64,000 nt of DNA from Opitutaceae bacterium (lineage in GTDB: Bacteria > Verrucomicrobiota > Verrucomicrobiia > Opitutales > Opitutaceae), in the NCBI GenBank assembly GCA_041395105.1, contig JAWLBB010000002.1, forward strand, positions 930,001-994,000, given 5' to 3'. Positions 8,457 to 18,633 of the stretch are shown here, piece by piece. Position numbers and translations under genes: made by a program. Numbering within the stretch: position 1 is the first letter of the stretch; every line of letters starts with the position of its first letter. The notes below the pieces were generated by a model that saw only the letters and a list, made by a program, of their open reading frames with translations, had not been told where the DNA came from and ran no database searches.

Positions 8457-10937
8457 ATGTTTTCCAAATTCTCCCGCAAGACGTCACATCTCCCGCTTTC
8501 TCCGGTCTGGTTGGCCCTCGGCCTTCTGGTCGCACCGAATCCTGCCTCAGCATGGACGGTATCGGTCAACAAGCAGAAGGAAATCTGGATTTCTTCGGAT
8601 CCAACCGGACCCGGCGGAACAGGTAGCTACACAGATCCCTTCAGGGTTTCGGACGCGACTGACTTCGATACACTGATGGCTGACGCTCTTGCCTCAGGCA
8701 TCAAGACCATCCAACTGGCTCCAGGAACCTACCAAACCCAAGGATACATCGATTCCTCTATCGGATCCAAATGGACCTTGGGTCCCGGAACCCGGCTTAT
8801 CGGGTCGGGCGTCGCCAATACAACTCTGATCCGCGATCGCACGGTCTTCAATGAAACTGGTGGAGATGCGGAGGCGTCCATGATCAGGGCTTTCGGTGAC
8901 CATGTCACTGTCGCAGATTTGACTATCGACTGCAATTCGCTGCCGGCGGATGCCCGCAACGTTCACGCCGTCCAATTCAACGGGAACTACTGCACTGCCC
9001 GCAATCTCACCGCCCTGCGGGCGATTGGTCAATATGTCAGCGAAGGCGATTCCCACGAGAGTCTGGTCTTCGCCGCTCTTGGCGACGAAGACACAATCGG
9101 CAACGTGTTTGAGTTCTGCGTTGTTCGTGACGTGGTCACCCCGACCCGCGAAGGTTCGAGTCTCTTTCTCAGTGCGTTCTACGCACAGGGATCCGCCACG
9201 TTCAGAGAATGTAGTGCCTTCCTTCCGGTCGACGCCGGAGTGGGCTTCAATACGGAATCCGCCGAACGTCACCTTCTCGACAGAAGCTTTGTCGAAGGAG
9301 GGCTCCTGCCGGTCTTTGGTGAAACCGGCCAATACCAGAACCTGATCATTCTGCCGAGTGACCTTCCGAACAGCCCACCGAGTATTGCGATCTCCAGCCC
9401 GGCTCCTGGAGCCCTGTTCATTACGCCCAACCCGATTACGATCTCAACCAATGCGTCTGATGCCGACGGGATCGTTACAAGTGTCGCATTTTATGCCGGT
9501 TCGACTCTCCTGCACACGGACACCACCAGTCCGTTCAGCTTCTCCTGGATCAATCCCCCGATAGGCGATCATGATCTTCAGGCTGTCGCGACCGACAACC
9601 AAGGAGCAAGCAACACCTCAACCCTTGTTCCGGTTTCCGTTCAGAATACGCCTCCGGCAGTCAGCATCTCCAGTCCCTCAGCCGGAGCAACCTTCCCGGA
9701 ACCCGCAACGATTGCCATACAAGCCAATGCCTCCGACGGCAACGGGACTATTGCTAGTGTCGCGTTTTTCCAAGGGTCAACCCTCCTGGGAACCGATACC
9801 TCCGCCCCCTATGAATTCGACTGGACAGGAATGGCTCTTGGAGACTACAGCCTGAGTGCGGTCGCGACAGACAACCTCGGGGCCTCAACTACCTCACCAG
9901 CGATCCAGGTCTCTGTCGTCAATTCCCTGCCCACGGTGAGCATCACGAGTCCGTCCTCGGGAACGGAATTCGCCGCACCGGCGTCAATCGTCATCAACTC
10001 CACTGCCTCAGATGCAAACGGCTCGGTTGTCCGCGTTGACTTCTATTCCGGCGTCACCCTGATCGGCAGCGATCTGTCCAGCCCATTCAGCTTCACCTGG
10101 AACGGTGTCACCGCCGGGACCTACTCAATCTCGGCAACAGCCACGGACAATCTGGGAGCCACCAGTTCCTCCATACCCGTCAACATCAACGTTGTGACTT
10201 CGGGTGGCTACTCTCCGATAGGCGATTCACGTGTCATCTTCTGGCTCGACTCATCCGACTCAACCGGACTCTTCCAGAACGAGGCAGGGACTCAGCCAGT
10301 GACGACAAATGGCCAGTTTGTTGGGCGATGGAACGACAAGAGCCAGAACTCGTGGCATGTGAGCATTACGGGAGGGGGTGACAGCAATCGACCGATCTTC
10401 TCGACAAACCAACAGAACGGAAAGCCCTCCATCCGCTTTGACGGGTCTGGGGATTTCCTTCGCTCGACATCCGCTCGTCTGAATGGCAATAACTACACAG
10501 TCTTCGTTGTTGCACGAAGAGTTTCGGAAAAGTGGCTCGAGGCCATTCTGAGTATCCACGATTTCGAGAACCACGATTGGAACAATCCACATTCCCTGGT
10601 CGTTGGTCAGACCGCCGACAGCGGAGATGTCTACGATGTCAGGGACGATATCGTCTTCAGCACTCGCCCGCACCCGGGAAGCGGGGTCACCTTCACCTAC
10701 GGCACAAGATTTGACGGATCCACGATCATGAGCTTCATCAATGGAGTTCCGGGCATCCCCGGTCCCTCAACCGGGAATCTGAGTGCCGAGCGCATCGTGC
10801 TGGGTGGGCGCGGCGAACCACGCTGGCCGGGCAACAACTACGAATACTTCGAGGTGCTGATCTTCGACGAGGCTCTCGACGATTCTGAGAGGCAGTCGGT
10901 CGAAGCCTACCTCAACCAAAAGTACGTGATCTATTAG
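8457..10937 (+). CDS. Secreted beta-helix / Ig-like / lectin-like surface protein
   Basis: 826 residues from the ATG at 8457 (the frame is open from 8397, but the Sec signal peptide, Lys/Arg-rich then LALGLLVAPNPASA, starts here). Residues about 30-290 resemble right-handed parallel beta-helix proteins (GTGSYTDPF, IQLAPGTYQTQGY). Next come three bacterial Ig-like repeats of about 95 residues each (Big_9 type), each with VDFY/VAFF..GSTLLGTD..PFSFSW. The C-terminal about 230 residues (VIFWLDSSDSTGLF..RWNDKSQNSWHV) form a LamG-like domain. It probably acts outside the cell on polysaccharide. No CTERM sorting tail is present. Confidence 0.75.
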   Translation: MFSKFSRKTSHLPLSPVWLALGLLVAPNPASAWTVSVNKQKEIWISSDPTGPGGTGSYTDPFRVSDATDFDTLMADALASGIKTIQLAPGTYQTQGYIDSSIGSKWTLGPGTRLIGSGVANTTLIRDRTVFNETGGDAEASMIRAFGDHVTVADLTIDCNSLPADARNVHAVQFNGNYCTARNLTALRAIGQYVSEGDSHESLVFAALGDEDTIGNVFEFCVVRDVVTPTREGSSLFLSAFYAQGSATFRECSAFLPVDAGVGFNTESAERHLLDRSFVEGGLLPVFGETGQYQNLIILPSDLPNSPPSIAISSPAPGALFITPNPITISTNASDADGIVTSVAFYAGSTLLHTDTTSPFSFSWINPPIGDHDLQAVATDNQGASNTSTLVPVSVQNTPPAVSISSPSAGATFPEPATIAIQANASDGNGTIASVAFFQGSTLLGTDTSAPYEFDWTGMALGDYSLSAVATDNLGASTTSPAIQVSVVNSLPTVSITSPSSGTEFAAPASIVINSTASDANGSVVRVDFYSGVTLIGSDLSSPFSFTWNGVTAGTYSISATATDNLGATSSSIPVNINVVTSGGYSPIGDSRVIFWLDSSDSTGLFQNEAGTQPVTTNGQFVGRWNDKSQNSWHVSITGGGDSNRPIFSTNQQNGKPSIRFDGSGDFLRSTSARLNGNNYTVFVVARRVSEKWLEAILSIHDFENHDWNNPHSLVVGQTADSGDVYDVRDDIVFSTRPHPGSGVTFTYGTRFDGSTIMSFINGVPGIPGPSTGNLSAERIVLGGRGEPRWPGNNYEYFEVLIFDEALDDSERQSVEAYLNQKYVIY

Positions 10938-11304
10938 GTTGCTTGGCAGGGATCGGGATCGCCCGGGAACCTTTCAGGGCGATCCATGTGGAGTTGTTCT
11001 CTGCCGGGAATTGGTGCAAGAACTGAGTATCCGAAGGACCGAGCAGCCCATGGCTTTGCCAGGCGCGGGCTTCTCCGCACCCTGAGAAGCTGATAGGAAC
11101 GTCTGCTCCAATCGAACTCTTGCAGCCTGGTCCAGATGCGACTCTGGTAGGGAGGCCCCCAAATTTGTCCCCACCACCGAAAGTAACTCATAAGCACACA
11201 TCAGGACCTGACCAAAAATGGCCTCCAAAGAACCTTGATGCACGACTGGTGCTTCAAGAAGAGTTTCCCATCTCCTCCAAACAGAATTCTCAAACTGATT
11301 TCTT
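10938..11304 (+). other. Gap between secreted protein gene and epimerase
   Basis: About 370 bases. I see no gene, tandem repeat or clear terminator here; the short ORFs in it have no recognisable content. Confidence 0.4.
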
Positions 11305-12309
11305 ATGGCAACACACCTCATAACAGGCGGCGCAGGCTTCATCGGCTCACATCTCGCTGACTATCTCCTCGATCGCGGGGAGAAGGTCATCGTGATCGAC
11401 AACCTGAGCACAGGTCGGTACGACAATATCCAACACCTCGAAGGCCGCAGCGGATTCCAGGTCTTCATCGAGGATATACGTCACGCGTCCCTCATAGACG
11501 AACTCATCCGCCAGAGCGATCGGATCTATCACCTTGCCGCCTCCGTCGGCGTGAGACTGATTATCGAGAGGCCGACCGAATCGCTGATCAACAATATCGT
11601 CAGCACTGAGCGCGTCCTGGCGAGCGCCTCACGCTACCGGAAGACCGTCCTGGTGGCCTCCACTTCCGAGGTCTACGGCAAGAGCACGAAGGAGGCCTTT
11701 GCCGAGGGTGACGACACGGTCATGGGATCCACCGACAAGGCGCGGTGGGGTTACGCCAACTCCAAGGCCACAGATGAATTCCTGGCCATGGCCTACTACC
11801 AGGAAACCCGGTTGCCGGTCACCATCGCCCGGCTCTTCAACACGGTGGGTCCCAGGCAGACCGGGCAATACGGCATGGTCATACCCAATTTCGTCTCACA
11901 AGCTCTTCGAGGAACTCCAATTACCGTTTACGGTGACGGCACTCAATCGCGTTGTTTCTGCCACGTGAAGGATGTGGTCCCGGCTCTCGTTGAACTGATC
12001 ACTCGCCCCATAACCTACGGGAAAGTCTTCAACGTCGGCTCGAACCGCGAGGTCAGCATGGGCGATCTCGCGAATCTCGTTGTCTCAATGACCCACTCCG
12101 ATTCAGAAGTCCGCTTGGTCCCCTACGCAGAGGCCTATCCTTCCGGATTCGAGGATATGCAACGGCGCAAGCCGGATATAAGCCGGATCAACAAGCTTAT
12201 CGGGTTCCAACCGAGCCGCAGCCTGGAGAATATTATTGAAGACGTGATCGCCGACCAGAAGGCACGCCTCGTTGAATCGGAGAGTTCCTCCGGATCAAGC
12301 AGCGCCTGA
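11305..12309 (+). CDS. NAD-dependent sugar-nucleotide epimerase/dehydratase (extended SDR)
   Basis: A 334-residue extended short-chain dehydrogenase. The Rossmann signature is HLITGGAGFIGSHLADYL at the N-terminus. The catalytic triad region shows STSEVYG and YANSK (Tyr-x3-Lys), and RLFNTVGPRQTGQYGMVIPNF is typical of UDP-glucose 4-epimerase / UDP-glucuronate decarboxylase relatives. It should interconvert or dehydrate a nucleoside-diphosphate sugar for the glycan. Exact substrate cannot be read from sequence. A glycosyltransferase follows on the same strand. Confidence 0.88.
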   Translation: MATHLITGGAGFIGSHLADYLLDRGEKVIVIDNLSTGRYDNIQHLEGRSGFQVFIEDIRHASLIDELIRQSDRIYHLAASVGVRLIIERPTESLINNIVSTERVLASASRYRKTVLVASTSEVYGKSTKEAFAEGDDTVMGSTDKARWGYANSKATDEFLAMAYYQETRLPVTIARLFNTVGPRQTGQYGMVIPNFVSQALRGTPITVYGDGTQSRCFCHVKDVVPALVELITRPITYGKVFNVGSNREVSMGDLANLVVSMTHSDSEVRLVPYAEAYPSGFEDMQRRKPDISRINKLIGFQPSRSLENIIEDVIADQKARLVESESSSGSSSA

Positions 12310-12435
12310 ATCAGGAAGGGAACCGCCGTCTCTACGATCCGGCTTTCCGATCGGCGAATCGCCTCTTTACCTCGAACGGTGACCTGCGACCTAAGGCCTT
12401 CGCCTTTCAGACCTTCGACCCAGCAGGTCCATTCC

Positions 12436-13722
12436 ATGAAGATCGCGTTCGTCTCCCAGCCATTTGACAACATGACTCCGCCCGTCCGAGGCGGTTCGTT
12501 GTCCATGTGGATCTATTACATGGCCCGCATCTGTGCGCGGCGAGGGCATGAAGTCACCGTATTCGGGAACCACGGCAGCAGACTCCATTCGAAGAAATGC
12601 CGCCACGATGGAGTGGAGTATGTCTTCACCCGAACCCTGGTCGATTCGGGAGTGAATCGACTAGGGCGGATCGCGGAAAACGCGCTACGTGCTATCGGCA
12701 TGAAGCGGGGGACAAATCTTTCGACCAACGCGGGCTGGCATCATTGGGGTTACGCCCGGGAGGTAGCGCGCCACATTCGAAACGCGAAATGCGACGTCGT
12801 CCACATCATGGGCTACTCCCAGTTCGTCCCCGTCATCCGGCGTGCCTACCCCGACGTCAGGATCGCCCTGCATATGCAATGCGAGTGGTTGACCCAGTTT
12901 CCTCGCAAAGTGATTGAGCCACGTCTGCGCCAGGTGGACCTGATCATCGGATGCAGCGAGTACATCACCCGGTTGGTCGCCGACGGGTTTCCCGAGTTCG
13001 CAGACAAGTGTGTCACCGTACCCAATTCGGCCGATGTCATCCCCGAGGGATCCGCCGCCGTGCCGGCAGGGGAAAAAGTCCTGTTTGTCGGCCGGATCTC
13101 TCCCGAAAAGGGAATCCACGACCTGATAACCGCTTTTCACCTTGTCCTCGAGCGATTTCCGGAAGCAAGTCTCCATCTGGTCGGTGCCGCCGGTTCCGCA
13201 CCCATCGAATACCTGGTAGGCCTGAGCGACGTGCCCTACGTCAAGGATCTCAGCCGCTTCTACGAGCGGCCGCCACTTGCGAACGGAAAGGATCCCTATC
13301 TAGTAACCCTCGAGGAACTAGCGGGACCCGAACTCGGCCGTCGAATTACCTTCGAGGGTCGTGCTGACCATGACAAGATTTCAGACCATTACCGGAATGC
13401 CGCAGTACTCGTCAATCCATCGCTAAGCGAGTCTTTCGGCATCAGTCTGGTAGAGGCCATGATGCTAAAGAAACCGGTTGTGGCCACCCGGGTCGGCGGA
13501 ATGGCCCATACTGTGATTCCCGGCGAGACCGGTCTTCTTGTCGATCCGGCCAACCCGAACGCGCTGGCCGAGGCCATCTGCAAGGTGCTTGAGGACCCTG
13601 CACTTGCGCGACAGATGGGGGAAGCAGGCCGGAAACGAGCCGTTGGGCATTTCTCCTGGGAGCGATCGGCGGACCTCCTTCTTGAGGTTTACCGTGCCAG
13701 ACCTTGTCACTCGGAGGCATAA
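12436..13722 (+). CDS. Glycosyltransferase family 4 (GT-B fold)
   Basis: 428 residues from the ATG at 12436, where the family N-terminus MKIAFVSQPFDNMTPP begins. The nucleotide-sugar binding half has LFVGRISPEKGIHDLITAF near residue 219 and NPSLSESFGISLVEAMMLKKPVVAT near residue 327, the E-x7-E block of GT4 enzymes. It should transfer a sugar to a lipid-linked glycan in the cytoplasm. Its stop is only 2 nt before the SD-supported TTG of the PIG-L gene, so the two are coupled. Confidence 0.9.
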   Translation: MKIAFVSQPFDNMTPPVRGGSLSMWIYYMARICARRGHEVTVFGNHGSRLHSKKCRHDGVEYVFTRTLVDSGVNRLGRIAENALRAIGMKRGTNLSTNAGWHHWGYAREVARHIRNAKCDVVHIMGYSQFVPVIRRAYPDVRIALHMQCEWLTQFPRKVIEPRLRQVDLIIGCSEYITRLVADGFPEFADKCVTVPNSADVIPEGSAAVPAGEKVLFVGRISPEKGIHDLITAFHLVLERFPEASLHLVGAAGSAPIEYLVGLSDVPYVKDLSRFYERPPLANGKDPYLVTLEELAGPELGRRITFEGRADHDKISDHYRNAAVLVNPSLSESFGISLVEAMMLKKPVVATRVGGMAHTVIPGETGLLVDPANPNALAEAICKVLEDPALARQMGEAGRKRAVGHFSWERSADLLLEVYRARPCHSEA

Positions 13723-13724
13723 CA

Positions 13725-14555
13725 TTGAACCTTCCTCGTCTTGAGTTGCTCAGGCGAGTCCTCCACCAAAGACACGGGATGACTCGCTGTCCAGGTCCGG
13801 ATGAGAAAGCAACTATTTTTGCACCCCATCAGGATGACGAGACTCTCGGGTGCGGAGGCACAATTCTCCAAAAATCCGCCCTGGGAACCCCAGTTCATCT
13901 GGTCTTCATGACCGACGGCAGCACATCCCACAGCAGGTTTATCAGCCAGGATGAGCTTCGCGTCCTGCGGGAAAAAGAAGCACTCAACGCGGCCGGGATT
14001 CTCGGGCTTCACTCGCGACAGGTCGACTTCCTGAGGTTTCCGGACGGCCGACTTGGTCACCACCACGAGGACGCCGTGACGGAAGTCAGGAAGAGACTGC
14101 TCGCTCACCGCCCCGCCGAGATCTTCGTCCCCTACCGATTCGATGGCACCACGGATCACGAAGCTACCTACGCGATCGTGACCGAGGCACTCTGTGACAT
14201 CGACTACGGTGTCACCCTGTTCGAATACCCGATCTGGTTCTGGAATCAATGGCCGTGGGTTTCCCTTCCACTCCGCCTCTCTCGGGAGCTCCCGAAAGAG
14301 GTGGCCCGTTCCATGAGGTTTGGACTGGGATTGACCTCATTCCGCCACTTCTCAACCGGCACCGACATCAGCAAACATCTGGAGGGGAAACGCGCTGCTC
14401 TGGCAGCACACCGATCCCAGATGGAACGATTGCAGAACGAACCCAACTGGCCCATTCTCTCGGATGTCTCCAATGGCCAATTCCTTGAATGCCTGCTCGA
14501 TGACTGCGAAGTGTTCCGCGTCACGCATATTCCGGCGCACTCAGATCCGGCATGA
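13725..14555 (+). CDS. PIG-L family N-acetyl sugar deacetylase (TTG start)
   Basis: 276 residues. The zinc-binding signature APHQDDETLGCGG lies near residue 31 and YRFDGTTDHEATY near residue 137, matching the PIG-L/LmbE fold that de-N-acetylates GlcNAc-type sugars. The start is inferred as TTG at 13725: GGAGG at 13713-13717 sits 7 nt upstream, inside the end of the preceding gene; the nearest ATG (13779) would trim the first strand. The stop overlaps the ATG of the VanZ-LamG gene (ATGA). Likely role: deacetylating a sugar intermediate or glycan. Confidence 0.85.
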   Translation: MNLPRLELLRRVLHQRHGMTRCPGPDEKATIFAPHQDDETLGCGGTILQKSALGTPVHLVFMTDGSTSHSRFISQDELRVLREKEALNAAGILGLHSRQVDFLRFPDGRLGHHHEDAVTEVRKRLLAHRPAEIFVPYRFDGTTDHEATYAIVTEALCDIDYGVTLFEYPIWFWNQWPWVSLPLRLSRELPKEVARSMRFGLGLTSFRHFSTGTDISKHLEGKRAALAAHRSQMERLQNEPNWPILSDVSNGQFLECLLDDCEVFRVTHIPAHSDPA

Positions 14556-16114
14556 GTTCACTCGCTCCGCCCCCAAGGAACTCCCCGTCGACTCAGACAG
14601 CCACCCGTTTCGCTCTTGTTGTCATCGCAATCGGTGTTCTGGTCTATTCGCTCTCACCGTTTGAGCCGTCTCTTGTCGTCGCTGAATTCCCGGACAGACT
14701 GAGAGAAGCGTTCAACCCGCAGGCACCCGATCTGGGATTGAAACTCGTTGGACATTTTTTCGCGTTCCTGATGCTCGGAACAGCGATCGAACTCGCATTC
14801 GGCCCACGACTCCGCGAGATCCGCATCCTCCCGTTGATTTGCCTGGTCGCCTTGGGATGCCTGATCGTGGAAACCCTCCAATTCATCCAATCCGATCGAC
14901 ACGCCCGGGTTGTCGACCTGATCTGCAACATCACTGCGGTGAGTGGAGCCATCCTGCTTCTCGGGCGTCTCGATGCGACAAAGCCGGTGCGTCTGGCCCT
15001 CGTTCGTGTGCTCACTCAAAGGATGGACCTTTGGATGGCGGGATTGTTCACCATCGGGTTCGTTGCCTGGATCTCAGCCGGTCTGTATCCGGCTTTCTTT
15101 CTCCAGACCAAATCTTGGGACTCGGGAATGGAGTTCTGTCTCGTCAATGAAACGGACGGATCACGACCGTGGCTGGGAAATCTCGCCTTCGTCGGTCTCT
15201 ATGATCGAAGCCTTTCCAAGTCCGCTGTTGAAGACCTTAACGAGGCTGCGTCCCCTGAAGACCGGGATGCCGCCCGCATCCGCCTCGGGCTCGCCTTGGG
15301 CTACTCGTTTGACGAGTCTCCCTCCGGCCAGATTCTGCCCTCAGGAACAATCGCCTCACCGGACTTCGCCATCCCATTACCTGATGAGTACATTTCTACC
15401 ACGAGCAACCCGTCCGCACTGGTGATCGATGAGCCCATATCCCTGAGACCAGACCATCCAGTCGGCCCTCTGGCCGAACGTCTGATCGAATCGGGTGCGT
15501 TCAGCATCGAGGTAGGGATAAAGGCAATGGATACCCTTCAAACCGGCCCCGCCCGCATCGTGACTTGGTCGGACGGCCCGTATCGGAGAAACTTCACCCT
15601 GGCACAGGATGGCGCAGACCTTGAGTTCCGGGTCCGAAACGGGGTCAACGGTGAGAACGGCCTTGTCCATGCCCTGCGAATCCGGGGCGCAGTCGATGCG
15701 AGTCCACAGCGGTTTTTCGCCACCTATGATCACGGCGTCTCCACCATCCGCGACCAGACCGGACGGTCTCTCAGCTCTGTCGATCTGCGGGAGCCGTTCG
15801 TCTACCTTGGGCTGGGCGCCAACGAAGGAGGAAGGATCGCCGGGGCCCTGCTCCTCGTCTGCCTGGTCGGTCTGCCCCTGTCACTCCTTCTTCATCGCCA
15901 GCCGCCGGTCTCACGCCATGCCATCGCCCTGTCCACAGTTATGATAATCGGCTCGCTACCCTTTCTTGCCACCTGCCTGCAAGTCGGCGGACCGCTCCAT
16001 CTCAATCTTCTGTTCTGGAACCTCGTAGCCTGCTGCACTGCTTACCCGCTACTTCTGGGATTTGTCTCGAGTGGGCAGGAAAGAGCGGCTTCTGAAGCCA
16101 CCGGCATTCGGTGA
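14552..16114 (+). CDS. VanZ-like membrane protein with extracytoplasmic LamG-like domain
   Basis: 520 residues. The first about 150 residues are a VanZ-like four-helix unit (LSPFEP; LKLVGHFFAFLMLGTAIELAF; CLIVETLQFIQSDRHARVVDLICNITA, with the conserved HF..F and R...D.. features). After another helix, about residues 190-430 resemble a LamG/concanavalin domain (SWDSGMEFCLVN, FSIEVGIKAM, ARIVTWSDGPYRRNFTLAQD). The C-terminus has two or three more helices. This VanZ-LamG architecture suggests membrane-anchored glycan recognition. Function is inferred only; coupled by ATGA overlap to the PIG-L deacetylase. Confidence 0.75.
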   Translation: MSSLAPPPRNSPSTQTATRFALVVIAIGVLVYSLSPFEPSLVVAEFPDRLREAFNPQAPDLGLKLVGHFFAFLMLGTAIELAFGPRLREIRILPLICLVALGCLIVETLQFIQSDRHARVVDLICNITAVSGAILLLGRLDATKPVRLALVRVLTQRMDLWMAGLFTIGFVAWISAGLYPAFFLQTKSWDSGMEFCLVNETDGSRPWLGNLAFVGLYDRSLSKSAVEDLNEAASPEDRDAARIRLGLALGYSFDESPSGQILPSGTIASPDFAIPLPDEYISTTSNPSALVIDEPISLRPDHPVGPLAERLIESGAFSIEVGIKAMDTLQTGPARIVTWSDGPYRRNFTLAQDGADLEFRVRNGVNGENGLVHALRIRGAVDASPQRFFATYDHGVSTIRDQTGRSLSSVDLREPFVYLGLGANEGGRIAGALLLVCLVGLPLSLLLHRQPPVSRHAIALSTVMIIGSLPFLATCLQVGGPLHLNLLFWNLVACCTAYPLLLGFVSSGQERAASEATGIR

Positions 16115-16130
16115 GGGAGAGGAGTTTGAG

Positions 16131-16193
16131 GGTTGTTGGTTGTTATTGGTTATTGGGAATTGGTTATTGGTTATTGGTTATTGGTTATTCGGA
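16131..16193 (+). repeat. Heptamer array, ATTGGTT-type
   Basis: Nine 7-base units in a row (GGTTGTT, GGTTGTT, then ATTGGTT with a variant). It lies between the VanZ-LamG gene and the FG-GAP lipoprotein and happens to be an open frame, which would artificially lengthen the downstream protein. Confidence 0.85.
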
Positions 16194-16226
16194 TCCTATT
16201 CCCTACAATTCTCGAAAGGGAACTTT

Positions 16227-18473
16227 TTGAATCCATATCATAAAAATGCGATCGCGGCGCTCATCGTCATGTTGGCTCTCCTGTCAGGAGGTTGCCCTCC
16301 CAAGACTGATGAGGTCCCGTTTCTCAAGCATTGGGTGATTGATCCCAATCCGAATACCGGGAGAGAGTGCTGCTCGGATATCCTTGCCCTGGGCGACATC
16401 AATGGGGATGGGAATCTGGATATCGTTCTCGGCGCCGAGCAGGCCACCGACCCGGGGCTCGTCTGGTACGAATTCCCTTCGTGGGAAAAACATCCGGTCG
16501 CCAAAGGTGAGTTCACCACAGATGGAGAAGTCGCAGACATGGACGGAGATGGGGATCTGGACATCGCCATCGGAACGCTGACCGGCCAGAACGGTGAGAT
16601 CCGCTGGTATGAAAACACCGGTCATCCCGAATCCGATGCCTGGCCACTTCATGTGATCGGAGCCGCTTACGCTCATGACCTGGACGTCGCTGATCTCGAT
16701 GGAGACGGCGATATGGACGTCATCTCCTGTGACAAGAATGCAGTGGTCGCTTGGTACAATCACGATGGATCGTATGTCGAAAAGACACTCTTAAGGCGAC
16801 CCGGAGAAGGCCTCGCGAAAGGTGATATCGACGGGGACGGCGATCCGGATATCGTCTATGGCGGGACCTGGCTGGAGAACCCAGGTCCAGATAGCGAAGC
16901 ACAGTGGTCCGAGCACGATCTCGCTCCCGATTGGCCTGCGGAAACCCGCGTCGCACTGGATGACTTCAATAACGACGGTCGGGTGGATGTGGTTCTCTCC
17001 GTTTCCGAAGGCGAAGGCCCCCTATCCTGGTTTGAGAACCCGGAAGAGCCCAAAGGCGGTCGCTGGATCGAGCACCCTGTTTCCGAGGGCATCCTCACAG
17101 GCGCTCACTCGCTCCAGACGGCGGATTTCGACCTGGACGGTGACATCGATATTCTGACCGCCGAGATGCACACCTCCCGAGATCGTCGGGTCATCCTCTA
17201 CCTGAATGAAGGAGACCACTTCTCCCCTCATGTTCTATCCGCGGAGGGCTCCCACAATATGCAGATCGGTGACATCGACCGCGACGGCGATACCGACATC
17301 GTGGGCAAGAATTACGGTGGGATCGGCCGATCGGTTGAAATGTGGGAAAACCTCGCGAGTCCGAAAGATGCGTGGACCTACATACCGGTCGATCAGAACC
17401 GGCCAAAGTCCGAGCAGGGCAAAATGGGACTCTGTTTTGCGGATGCCAATCGGGACGGCTTCTCCGACATACTCGCAGGTGGATTTCTCTACCTCAACCC
17501 GGCCGGAGTCCTCGCCAATCCGTGGACGAGAACCGCCCTCCCGGGTTCTCCGGACTGCTATGTCTCCCTCGACATCAACGACAATGGCCGGACGGATATC
17601 CTGGCATCAGACGGCCCGAACATCGTCTGGCTCGAAGCGCCTGCCGACAACGTGGGGCCCTGGACATCCACCGCGGTCGCGTCGATTCCTGAAGGAAGAA
17701 CTCAGGGATACCTTCTTGCCAATCTGACGGAGAACCCAAGGCCTCAGTTTGTATTCTCCCGTGGCGAGCACCTCTTTTGCCTCGAGATTCCTGCCGCTCC
17801 CGGAACAGAGCCCTGGCCCCTTCACTTGCTTTCAACCGCGACATCCGAGGAGGCAATCGCGGCTGGCGACATCGATCATGATGGAGACCTGGACTTGGCA
17901 GCGTCGCTCGCCGACGGCGAACATCTCGTCTGGCTGGAAAACCCAGGGACTCTGGGCACCACATGGGAGACACATCCCATCGGATCCGGTAAGCCATGGG
18001 TCGATCGGATCGGCCTCGCCGATTTCGACAGCGACGGTCGACTCGATCTCGTCGTCACCGAGGAAAGACAGGATGGGGCCATCATGGCGGATCTGACCCT
18101 GTTTCACGGTCCCGGGAATCCAAAGCTGGACGTGTGGGATCGCACCATCATTGCCCGCCACCGTTCTCTGAACAGCATGGATCTGGCCGATTTCAATGGC
18201 GATGGGGCCGTCGACATCGCCGTGGCCGAACACACCGATCTTCGCGAGAGCAAGGGAGCCGTCGATAATCTGACTCTGGTCTACCTGAACGACCGCGAAT
18301 CCCGATCGTGGATACCCACAGTTGTCGAACGCGGCCCCCACAGCAGTCACCTGGGGGCACGGACCGTGGATCTGGACAATGACGGTCATCCGGAGATCGT
18401 TTCCATCGGCTGGAACCAATTCCGTTTTCTTCACCTTTGGGCCCAGATTCCGGCGACAACCGCCGCCCGATAG
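16227..18473 (+). CDS. FG-GAP/VCBS repeat lipoprotein (TTG start)
   Basis: 748 residues from a TTG at 16227, supported by AAGGG 6 nt upstream. This start gives a proper lipoprotein signal: Lys, hydrophobic stretch ALIVMLALL and lipobox LSGGC with Cys23. Upstream in-frame sequence is a heptamer repeat and is unlikely to be coding. The mature protein has 13 repeats with the DxDGDGxxDI calcium-binding-like loop (for example DINGDGNLDIV, DMDGDGDLDIA), as in FG-GAP/VCBS beta-propellers. It probably sits on a membrane facing the periplasm or cell surface and may bind glycan or protein partners. Confidence 0.85.
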   Translation: MNPYHKNAIAALIVMLALLSGGCPPKTDEVPFLKHWVIDPNPNTGRECCSDILALGDINGDGNLDIVLGAEQATDPGLVWYEFPSWEKHPVAKGEFTTDGEVADMDGDGDLDIAIGTLTGQNGEIRWYENTGHPESDAWPLHVIGAAYAHDLDVADLDGDGDMDVISCDKNAVVAWYNHDGSYVEKTLLRRPGEGLAKGDIDGDGDPDIVYGGTWLENPGPDSEAQWSEHDLAPDWPAETRVALDDFNNDGRVDVVLSVSEGEGPLSWFENPEEPKGGRWIEHPVSEGILTGAHSLQTADFDLDGDIDILTAEMHTSRDRRVILYLNEGDHFSPHVLSAEGSHNMQIGDIDRDGDTDIVGKNYGGIGRSVEMWENLASPKDAWTYIPVDQNRPKSEQGKMGLCFADANRDGFSDILAGGFLYLNPAGVLANPWTRTALPGSPDCYVSLDINDNGRTDILASDGPNIVWLEAPADNVGPWTSTAVASIPEGRTQGYLLANLTENPRPQFVFSRGEHLFCLEIPAAPGTEPWPLHLLSTATSEEAIAAGDIDHDGDLDLAASLADGEHLVWLENPGTLGTTWETHPIGSGKPWVDRIGLADFDSDGRLDLVVTEERQDGAIMADLTLFHGPGNPKLDVWDRTIIARHRSLNSMDLADFNGDGAVDIAVAEHTDLRESKGAVDNLTLVYLNDRESRSWIPTVVERGPHSSHLGARTVDLDNDGHPEIVSIGWNQFRFLHLWAQIPATTAAR

Positions 18474-18633
18474 TACGTAAGCGAATCCCCTTCTCCGGGA
18501 ATCTATCAGAGACCCGCTCAGGGAAACCCTCAAAGAGCCGTTCACAGAGGTGCCGGGTCGTACCCAGCCTTGAGTCTGTGCCATCCCTCAAGAGAATGAA
18601 TGGAGCACCAGTTGCCTCAATCGAATACACTTT

